64,000 nt of DNA from Atrina japonica (Eukaryota > Mollusca > Bivalvia > Pterioida > Pinnidae): positions 248,001-312,000 of the forward strand of contig BROG01000265.1 of assembly GCA_030159075.1 (NCBI GenBank). Reading direction: 5' to 3'. A program made the translations under genes and the position numbers. Positions 13,111-25,100 of the stretch are shown in pieces (position 1 is the stretch's first letter; each line of letters starts with the position of its first letter). The notes beneath the pieces were generated by a model. It saw only the letters and a program-made list of their open reading frames with translations. It made no database searches and was not told where the DNA came from.

Positions 13111-16100
13111 GGGAGATAACCAGGGAGGAGAAGAGAGAGAGATGTACAGGTTGCGCTGTCCTGAGGGGGCATGACCTCAGAGTGACATGGAACTATATGA
13201 TTTACAGACTAACATATGTAAACATGAAATCATTGTAAATATTGTGTTCTATTGTGTATATATGTGCCATTAAAATCATCCTTGAAAAAAAGATTCGGTC
13301 TCACTATTAAGATGAATGCAGCTATGCAATCATGGTCACAAACTATCATGACAACGAGGAATTATGAAGTACAACAACAAAGAACTAAGATGACTAAAGA
13401 AACCTGCTATACTACATTCGAAAATTGGAAAAAAAATGTTGAGTGGATCTAGTGAATGAAAATCTGTAACTGAACTTTAACTTATATGGATACTGGAGTC
13501 GGGCGTATTTTTGGATGGAAGAAACTGGAATGACCGACAACCGCAATGCCATCAGTTATGCCTTCCTGGCAAATCCGAGGTTCAAACTTAGGTGGTATTT
13601 GTGTGAGGTGAATTAGTAAACCACTACACTGTTGAATATCTTAAGTATGCAGAAAACCAAGTGTAACAAAAATGATATTGTTATGCCACACACAATTTTC
13701 AGAATTATATGGAGGTGGCTACTTTCAGTGGTAGACAAGGAAACCCAGTCACAAAATACCGAGAAAATATAAGACAACCGAATTACTGCATGTATACTGT
13801 TAAAGCACCACTTGATTAGCATAGAGCTCATCGGTGAAATTGTGCTGATGAGGTTCATTTTGATTTAAAGTGCTATGATCACTGGGCCACAGAGTTCCAG
13901 ATATGGAGGATCTAAATTATTTTTTATATTTTTATAATTACTCTGCTAAATTTAGTCTAATTTGTTATTTGATATTCTGGTATTACTGGCAACAGTGGTT
14001 ACTACTTGTAGTGAAAAGTATACATGCATTTTTCATGTTGTTTCAAGAGTAAGAATGGGTTAATTTGTTAACTAGTTAACTTTTAATGTATTGTAGATCG
14101 TCTGAAAAAGTATCTTAGCAACGATTTACAAAGAAAGCAACAGAATAACAAAATCTGAGATTTTATCTCAACATTTCACCTGCTATTTTTACAGATCATC
14201 CATTTTTTAGAAAACCATTGTTTAGAGGTTGAAGGCATTCTCCGAATTCCAGGTTCCACTACGAGAGTTAAGGTGAGTTACTGTATTCTGGTTTTTGTTC
14301 CACATGGTTTTTTCTTTTTTCTTTCTAATTCTGGCAGTATTATGTTAGATTTTTATATAATTTTATTAAAGACATCTTCAAAGTTTCTTAAGTGTATGAT
14401 TTATTGACACAGTGAATATATTACAGCAAATATCAACACGGCCAGTAATTTTTCCCGGATATGGTATACCCGGCATGTATTATTGGTAACATGTATGTCC
14501 GTGCAAATTATCCAAAGCTTAAACATGTTAAACAGTGTTATTTTCCTCTAATGATAATACATAATCGTTATTGTTAAGCATAAGAAATGAACATATATAT
14601 GCTGGCAGAACGATGATCTGAGGGCGCCTCCATGGTCGTGTGGTTTGACCATTGCTCTTTGAACCATGAAGTCTCTCACTTCTGGTCAGCACAGAATCGA
14701 GCCCAGCTGGAACCCAAGCTGATTTTTGAGAGAAATTTTCCAGTTTACTAGCAGAAAGCCAGTGGTCTGTTCCCGGATACACTGTAAAGAGATTCTCTCC
14801 TCCACCACTAAAAACTGGCTACCATTATATAACTGAAGAATGACTGAGTGTGATGTTAAACGCTTTTTAAGATTCAAAGTCAAACAAAGAGGAATTTTAA
14901 GATTCAAAGTCAAACAAAGAGGAGTATTCATATCGCTTTTAGTAAATTTGTTTGACTGTTGCAACTCAACTTTAAATAATGAGTTTCTTTCATGAATAAG
15001 AAATTTTAACTAAATATGGTATGATACATTTTATGTATAAATCCTAGGATTAGCTAGATTATGTGGAATCCATTTGTCAATTCTACCAGAGTTATGGGAC
15101 TTTAACGTCTTTATGAATGGCTTACCTGTAGGTGCATGGTCTTTTGTTTTATGCCCCAGGGCCTCAGCATGGTTACAACAGGGTTTCAAAGAGGGATAGG
15201 GTATCTTATAGGTTTGAAAAAGAAATTTTCTTGCTTCAAAAATTTAACTTTTCAGACAAGGTGCATCAAAGGGACATTGGGGGGTTCCCAAAAGGGTAGG
15301 GGGCATTTGTTTTGGAGGCTTCCTATAACTACTGACAGATATAGTTATATCTTGTATAACATTGTTATCAGTGAAATGTATTTTGTGAGTTTAATCATTT
15401 ATTATTTCTTCACAGCAATTACGACAAGAATTAGAAGAAAAGTTTTATCAGGGTGCAGTGTCGTGGGCAGATGTGATGCCAAATGATGCAGCAGCCATTA
15501 TGAAGCAGTTTTTGCGAGAACTTCCTATCCCTTTACTGACTTATGAATATATAGATGCATTTGCTCAGGTTGAAAGTACGTTTTTTTTTTCTTATGTAGT
15601 CATGAAAATTTGTTACAGCATATCTAGATAGAAAATATTTTTAAATTTTAAAATGTTTGCCGAAATAATTTTTACATCATAGGAGATGAATTTTGGTATG
15701 ATTTTGCGAAGATAAACAATGTCCACAAATTCATATATCTTGCAAATGTTTGTATAATTATAGTTTGCATTTATAAATCTTATTTTATTGAAGTAACAAT
15801 ATGAAAATAGCAGTTAATTTAAGTATGCACAGCTTTGCAAGTAGACTTTTTTGTTTAAAAGAAGTTTCCAAAATAGCAGTTTTAAAATACATACATGTAC
15901 TTTTAATATGGAAAAACATATATTCCTTTGTTTATATACAAGTTTATTATTACATTTTTTAATCACAAAATTATAATCATTTGCAAAGGAAAAATTATGA
16001 ATTAATGTATTCACGATTGTGTTTGTTCAGGTGAGTATGAAAAACAAAGTCGGGAAATGTACGTTGTTTACAGTACATGTATTATGTAAATTTCAGGTAT

Positions 16101-19100
16101 TAAAGACAAAAAACACCAACTTCAGGCATTGAATCTTCTTGTTATTCTTCTCCCAGCAGTTCATAGGCATTCTCTGCAGGTGAGACTTTTCTATGTGTAT
16201 CATTCAATCCTGGTATGGAATTATAGAATGGGTATGTTGTATGGATAAAGATATCTCCACCTGAGTATTAAGAATCAGGCTGTCCAATCTGACATATTCT
16301 TACTAGGAGGGTTGATATTTATCATTCCACTCAACTCGCCTATGTTTGATTTTTTTCTCCCATGCTTCAATAACATGTTTATGCACATAGATAAAATCAG
16401 ACTTAAGTTTTAGTTATGCATTGTATTCTCACCATCACATAGAAATCCTACATTATAAAATTATATTGTGATGTCATAGCTTGTGTAGCTTGTCTACATC
16501 ATAGGGTATGTACACAGAAATTCTGTATTGGTAAATCGGTTAGATACGCCTGTACAAGGTGGGAGAATGATAGAATCTAACATGGGTGTGTTCAATGGAT
16601 AAGGAAATCTCCCAAGTGGTAGGAACTTTGTTGTCCAATCCAAGGGTGTCCCGACGATTGGACTTTTAGCTTCTTGCCACGAATGTGGATATTTCCATTT
16701 ACACTCAACACACCATGTTTGTTTTCTTTTCTCCCATGCTTCAAGTAAATGTTTATGTATGCAAATAAATTCAGACATAACTACTTATGCACTGCATTTT
16801 CATTAGTTCCACATAGGTTCTAGAAGCTATACATCATAAATTGTGTTGTGACGTTATCATGGTTATATATCGTGTAGCTTGTCAATACCCTAGCGGTTGA
16901 CAAGGATATAATTCCCTGTAAAAAAAGAATGAAATTTCTGTGGACAATGGTAGAAAAAATGAATTTTACATGAGTGATTTAAGTGGACAGGAAAAATCTC
17001 AACTCGAGTGCTAAAAGTCTGGTCATCAAATCTGAGTGTGTCACTTGGATTGGAACTCTAGAATCCTACCAAGTTAGGGGTGGGTAAAGATTTCTCTGTC
17101 CAACACACCCAGGCATGAATATACTTCTTTCACACTTCAGAAGAAATACTAAGAGCAAAGTCACATTCTGTTTACACTTCTAAAATTCTCTCTAATGTGG
17201 TCAAATTTATGGAGGGGCATCCACGACATCTTAGCATGTGTGAGCTGTAGGTTTCCCTAGGGAAAGACATAGTAATCATTTCATAAGCATGGACAAGTAT
17301 ATGTGAATGAATATGCAGTCCCATACATTTGTGTCAACACAACAAGAGAGATTACTTGCAAAGATTCTCCTCCTTCCCCCCTCACTGTATACACAGTCTA
17401 GATAAACTTACGTGTGGTTTGGCATTTATCGGTTATGCCAATATTTCCTGATAATTCAGCACATGTAACAAAGGCATTAATGTAAACATGCTCTAGTCTA
17501 AGTATCTTTGTCAACTCTCTTTTTCAGGCCCTTTTAAACTTTCTTTATAAAGTTGTGCAGCAACGGCAGTTGAACCGAATGGGCATGTCCAATGTAGCCA
17601 TGATTATGGCCCCCAACCTCTTTCTGGCTCCAGCTAGTAGATCTAAAACCAAAGGAATCCGAGACTTAGAGATCAGTATGGCAGCGGGAACGTCAAACAT
17701 TGTGATGATGCTGATCAAGTATCAGCATCTTCTGTGGACGGTAGGTAGTCATAGTTGTATACTGTTTTTTGTATGTCAATCAACCTTGGACTCAGTTTTA
17801 TTGAGCTTTACTGACAGATGTTGTTGACGATATTTTTGGTTTAAATTTTATATACACTGAGCCCGACTTTACTAAGAGATGTTGTTATGATATTTTGAAC
17901 TGTTTTATATACACTGAGCCCGACTTTACTAACAGGTGTTTTTGATGATATTTTGAGCTCTATTTTATATACACTGAGCCCACGACTTTACAGACAGATG
18001 TTTTGGACGATATTTTGGACTCTATTTTAAATTCACTTAGCTTGTTTGGACTCATGATTTTTGACTGTATTTTCTATACACTGAGCCTGACTTCACCAAC
18101 AGATGTTGTTGACGATATTTTGGACTCTATATTATTGAGGACTTCACCGACTCGATATTTTTGGACTCTATTTTATATACACTGAGCCTGACTTTACTGA
18201 CAGATGTTGTTGACGATATTTTGGACTCTATTTTAAATACTCTTAGCTTGTTTGGACTCATGATTTTGGACTCTATTTTATATACACTGAGCCTGACTTC
18301 ACCAACAGATGTTGTTGACGATATTTTGGACTCTATTTTATATACACTGAGCCTGACTTTACTGACAGATGTTGTTGACAATATTTTGGACTCTATTTTA
18401 AATACTCTTAGCTTGTTTGGACTCATGATTTTGGACTGTATTTTCTATACACTGAGCCTGACTTTACTGACAGATGTTGTTGACGATATTTTGGACTCTA
18501 TTTTAAATACTCTTAGCTTGTTTGGACTCATGATTTTGGACTCTATTTTATATACACTGAGCCTGACTTCACCAACAGTTGTTGACAATATTTTGGACTC
18601 TATTTTCTATACACTGAGCCTGACTTTACTGACAGATGTTGTTGACAATATTTTGGACTCTATTTTCTATACACTGAGCCTGACTTCACAGACAGATGTT
18701 GTTGACAATATTTTGGACTCTATTTTCAGGTTCCGCAGTTTCTGTTACAACAGATGAGACATCAGAATGATTTAGAGATACAGCGTAAAGCCAGGGAGAA
18801 ATCCGTAAGTGAGAATGTTATCATACGTATACATTTGAGTCATTGTATTGGTGTCAGGGAAATACAGTGGAACCTGTCGTTAGAGACCACTCTCATGAAA
18901 GACTACCTGTCTTTTAAGACCGCAGTTTTGGAAAATGATTGGTTAAATGATCCTTTACATTGAGAGACCACCTTTCTTGAGAGACCACATTTCAGTGGCA
19001 GATGGGTGGTCACTTAAGACAGGTTCCATTGTATCACTTATATTGTGTTCTAGACACAAACTATTTTCTGAAATAAAGAGATCATTAGTGTCCAGGCAGA

Positions 19101-22100
19101 CATTCAAAGTGATATTTCCTGAAATACTTATACAATAACTGATTAATTATACCTTATACAATAACTGATTAATTATACCTTTGGTAAATTGAATTTAATT
19201 TCATATATCTAAAATAATGACATAAAAAAAAGAGGTAAAAAATGGAGGAGGTCAAACACACTATCTAATCAAAAGTTGTGAATTTATCAAATTTGAAGAC
19301 AAGTAAACAGTACTTGGCTATTAACAAGGGAAGTAACTCGGTCTGAGAAATAGATGATAAAAACCAACATATCTCTGTACTTTTATATAGTGAAAAAAAA
19401 AACAAGAAATGTATAAATACAGTGAGTCTTGAGAGACCATCTGTCTTCTGAGACCACATCATGAGAACCTTTCAGATTTATAATCCTTTAAACAAAACCT
19501 CTTTAAGGGACATTTAAGTGGCAGCTTTGGTGGTCTCTCAGGACAGGTTTTACGGTAACATTTGATATTGATTCACAGATTTATATGACCACATGACCAT
19601 AAGTTACCCGTTCTCTGATTGGTCAAATTGTTGCTTAGAATTATTCAGTGCTGATAATAATGTATTTATTGTTCTTTAAATAGCCGAGACTGGTTTTTGG
19701 AATTTTATATTCACTGTCTAATGGTTAAAAAAATAGACCAGAGAATTAGGTCAAACGATAAACCATGTCTCAATACTATATATTCAGTATCAGGCCAGAA
19801 AACATTGTGATGCCATTATATATCAGATTATTGAACACAGTAAATAAATATGCCACTCATGTAAGATGATATTTAAACCACATATTCATGTTTTTTTTCA
19901 GATAATGAAATTCCTTGGAAGAAAGGACAAATCTGATGTTTACAAGAAACCAGTTTTACAAGAGGTACACTGCCTCATTTTGGCATACGGGGTTTTCAAA
20001 ACTTTTAGGGGGAATATGTCCATTTAAATAACAGGAAAATTTGAGACACTTTTCCTCAAGTTGGGAAAAGTCACTACTGAATTATATATATGCCTTAATC
20101 CTTACAACACTACAGACCACAATAGACTGGTCCAAAATAATAGAAGAGTGCATACCATTTAAATATTTTAGGGGGTAAAGGGGTAAAAACAATGTAGCCT
20201 CAACACATTTCATGTTGTTTATCATGTTTATAAAAAGAATTCTAATTTTGAATGTAAAATCATCTCGGTCATCTAAATGTTTTAATGAAGGAACGATAGT
20301 TGGAGTCAAACAACTGTGTCTGAATGATAGGAACAGCTTGTTTGAATTGAAATTGAACTCTTTCTTTCATTTTAAAATAAATTACGTATTTTATAGATTC
20401 TCTCATCTTCATCAGTAATTCATCCTTGTCGATGGTGGAAAACTGCAAATATATACTGTACCGACCAAAATTTAGTTCGCACACAAAAGGTTTTGTGAAA
20501 AAAAAGAGCAGGACCTAGTTGCACAATACGTTGTTAAATTTAACTTGTAGTTAACCAATTAAATCAATGGGCTAACTGTAGGTTAAATTTAACAATGTTT
20601 TGTGCAACTGGATGCAGGTCACCAAAATAAAATTATGCATGTTATATATGTTCCATGTAAAAAAAAAATACCCTTTGTGGCTGAGTGTTTAGGCCATCAC
20701 ACTCTAACCCTTTCAACCCTACAGGCCACAATAGACTGGTCATAAACAATAGAAAGAGCATAGCATTCAGATACTCAGGGGTGAAAAGGTTAAAACATGA
20801 CGTCACTATCCTCTTGTCAGCTCAGGTCAGAGCCCGCTGGAACCTAAGCTGATATTGAGAGAAAGCATGCCAGTATACTTATTGAAAGCCTGTGATCTCT
20901 TCCCATATATTGTATCTACGTTTATTTCCTCCTCCATTAAAAAATGGCTGCCACCATATAACTGAAAAGTTTATGAGTGGGGCATAAAACACAGTTAAAA
21001 ACATTTAAAGCAAAATGTCAAAAGAAAATCACTGATCAAACCTTCTTTTTACTTGAAATTACAATCTGTTTATCTGACAAACTTTCTTTTACCAAATTTC
21101 TATGCATATGTCATGGACAAATGTTTTACATTGTCAAAATCAGACAATATAGATATTTTGAGAGGAGTACTTAACTTTGTTGGGAGGAGTACTTAACTTT
21201 TTTGGGAGGAGTACTTAACTTTGTTGGGTCGAATACTTAAACTTGTTGGGTTGAGTATAGTAAAATCCATATAACCTGGCGGGATGGAGTCTTGTGAACC
21301 CTTTTCTGACCTGGCTGAGTTTAAATTTTAGTTAATAAAGCATACCAACTACAGTTACACTGGCTAGAGTAATCGTTCCTACTTGTCACCATACATAAGA
21401 GAGTATCCAGTGTAGAATAAAACGTTTTCACTGTGAAGCTTGTCATAACCGAAAAGTCAGTAGAATCATCAGTATGATAATCAAAATGTTACTCCACCCT
21501 GCCATCTTATGTGAATCGGACAATTCGTCACTTTGTTGGCTGGAGTACTTAACTTTGTTCAGTCAAATACTTAACTTTGTTGGGTCGAGTACTTAATTTT
21601 GTTAGGTTAAGTACTTAACTTTGTTGGGTTTTAAATTTCTAAATTTTTGCAGGACTTTGAAGAAGGAGTTATTAGGGTGCAGGCACCCAATCTGATTAAG
21701 AGCTGTGCTGTGATAAAATTGACAGATCATATGACCGCAGGTGATATTGTAGAAAAATTCCGCATGGGTGATTCCTTGCATTCGTCACTCAGGTAAGAAC
21801 ATTACTGTGGAAATTTTGTGTTGATTAACAGGGGCATCTGTGGCTGGAGCAACACACTTTAAACCATTACACCTCTAGCATGTATTTACATGATCCTGCA
21901 GTGTTTCTACCCCACTAGAAAATAAGAACATAAGCCCTTTAAAAGTCCCTATATTTGAATTCAAAATACACTAAAATCCCTGCATATTAATGAGCCTAGA
22001 CTACCTTTTTCAACTCCCAAACATTTTATACAAAAAACTGTAGCAAAATCAATCATTTTAATCCTATAGACCAGGAGTAAAATTGACTCTTTTACCTCCA

Positions 22101-25100
22101 TAGACCAGGTGCAAAATTTACCTTTTTAACTCCATAGACCAGGTGCAAAATTGGCCCTTTTAACTCCATATACCAGGAGCAAATTTGAACTTTTTTAACT
22201 CCATAGAGGAAGTGCAAAATTTACCCTTTTTACTCCATAGACTAGGTGCAAAATTGACCCTTTTTACTGCATAGACCAGGTGCAAAATTTACCCTTTTAA
22301 CTCCATAGACCAGGTGCAAAATTTACCCTTTCAACTCCATAGACCAGGTGCAAAATTGACCCTTTCAACTCCATAGACCAGGTGCAAAATTGACCCTTTC
22401 AACTCCATAGACCAGGTGCAAAATTGACCCTTTTATCCCTATAGACCATTAAAGACTGGTCTAAAATGACACAAAAAAGCATACCTTTTAGTGCAAATAT
22501 GAATATGCAAAATAGCAAAACATATGCAAAGATATGCATTTTGATGGATAAATTTTGCATTTATTGCGAATGCAGGCTGATTTATGGAATATTTATTGAT
22601 AAGAAAAGTTCCCCCAAAGACAAAATCAAATGTATCTTTATGCTATCATCTCGCTATGATGCTATGGAACACTGCTTTGATCCAAGTCCATAGTGTGCAT
22701 GTCAGATGGGGAGAAAAGTGGTCCCATTGGCTCTGGTCACCATGGATACTAATGAATGGTGATTAATCCACTTAGTTCCGGAAATTGACATTCCAACCGA
22801 TGTAGGTTCTTAATACTGTACAAAATAAGGGATGCTTGTTTTCGTAATTCACATGAAAATAAACGTCCCCTTATCTAGTTTTCAATCATAAAAACGTGTA
22901 AATACACTATCTTTATTATACATCAGAGCCGATTAGGATATAAATGGTTGGTGACATATCTATGAGGTATATTATGTTGCAATAGCCTACTGTACAGTAC
23001 TGCTTGATGTTAAAGTTAAAATACCACTTGGCTGTTACACTTGTACACGAAATCGTAATATATAACACATCTTTATATAGCTCTTCTGTTTTGATTGATC
23101 TAAATTAATTAACAATCCTGTCAATCACTACTCGATTTGGTCAGAATCTACCCATCACTGGGTTATGGGTTTTGTTAAATCTTCCATGTAAGGGTCCCAG
23201 TGTCGTTCTGGCTGACAGCATTGACTGTTTATATATTCATTGAAAATTACTCAAACTTCGAGGTTTCAAGAGTGACATATACAAGAATATATAAATCATG
23301 ACTTTGAATCGACTTCGAGGTTTCAAGAACTTCGAGGTTTCGATGTTTGAGAGATCGCGAGTAAATTTACTTAATTTATTAAGGGAAAAAAATGAGACCT
23401 GTGCGAAACCTCAAGGTTTTGAGAACTTCGAGGTTTCAGTGTTCGAGCCATCGAAAGTCAACTGTATTTATTTTACAACATTAGACTATTTTCAAGTTCT
23501 CGAATCGTCCATTATTATTGTAGATTTTCCGTGCTTCTGTCACGTTACTTTTAGCCCTCGATACTCCCGCTTTACCTTGTTTACATACAATAAATAAAAA
23601 TATCACAATATTCCATGTGTAGTATGGTGTTCAGATGTTAATGTCAATTTATTTTTTTTACGTAAAAGGACAAGTGACAATAATCTCATCTTGAAATTTA
23701 ACTGCATTTTATTTCTTGATTGATGCAGAAACACATACCGGACTAATAAAGTTGAAGTGGCACACGAGAAAATCCAAATCCAAAAATGAATTATATAAGA
23801 ACTCAGAAATGGTCTATTCTAAACAAACAAGATAAATGTATCACTTGTTGGCTTTGATGTTGGGGTATGGGTAAGGGGTCATTGCTGTGAGAGGAAACCT
23901 GAATACCCTGAGAAAACCCACATGTCTGACTTGACGACTGCCATACAATCTCACATTCCCCTCTCGACAATCGAATGATCGAACCTGGGTCTGTGAGTGT
24001 GCAATCTATGCACTACCTGGACAATACTTCATGTGTTAGTAACCAGAAAAATTATAATACTGGAATTGAATTCAACAAAGTCAGTATGAGTATGTAAGTA
24101 TATGGTAGGTATGTGGGATGATTGACAGTATGACATCCAAAACAGTTAACACCAAATTCCAATATTGACTTATAAGTCTGAAGTTCACTGTGTGATCTGT
24201 GGTCTGATGTAATTCATTTTTTTGTTCTTTTTTTTTTTTTTTAGAGATCACAATAAGAAGAGGAGAGAGCCTTCGTTTTTTACCTCAGATCCAAAACAAC
24301 AGGCTCACAAAACAAACACTGCTCACTTGTATGAAGTCGGTGGCAATATAGGTAGGAGGAATCGACCTTTGACCTTTTGTAATTCTGAAATTCTCTGCTT
24401 ATTTATACATTGGTTGAAATAGAGTTAACGTTCTTTGGTATCATAGATATATCTTTAATAAACAGAAAACAGGACAGTAGTTCATATGAAGTAATTAGCA
24501 TGTTTATCTAATTCATCAATTACCTGGTTTTATTACTGTAGTCTGACTTTACACCAGTGATCTGAAGACCAAGCCACTTCATTGACCAGGCTCACCTATG
24601 GCGGTATATCGGGATATATAACACTTTGAAATGGATGTTTGTTCTAAAAATGAAGTGGCAGATGGCGATAATGAATTTGGTGTTATAACAAGAATTTTAC
24701 ATTAAAAGGAAAAACGTTCCAAAAAATGTGGCGTTGTTGTGAGAATGATGATGAACTTAATTGGGATAATTCAAGAATAGGCTATATATTGTTTGAAGTG
24801 TATGCAGATATGTTACGTCAACAAGTATTTACGGAAAACCAGTTAAATCCAAAATAAAATTTTGAGGCAACTTGCCACAATATGTGACAGAGCACATTTA
24901 AAACTGCGATACCAGAATATACTGTATATTGTTTTAAGTCTGTGCAGATATGTTCACCTCAACAAGTATGTACTGAAAACAAGATTAAGCCAGAAAAAAA
25001 ATTTGAGGCAACATGCAGCAATATGTGTGACGGAGCACATTTAAAACTGTGATACCGTTTTATAGTAGTTATTGTAAGTTGAACCTTAGAATATCGGCAT

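Noticed and set aside
18161..18757. 198-codon open frame across the 60-bp array
   Set aside because: It is out of frame with exon I, its translation is a pure repeat (ILDSILYTLSL), and the exon homology runs in a different frame.
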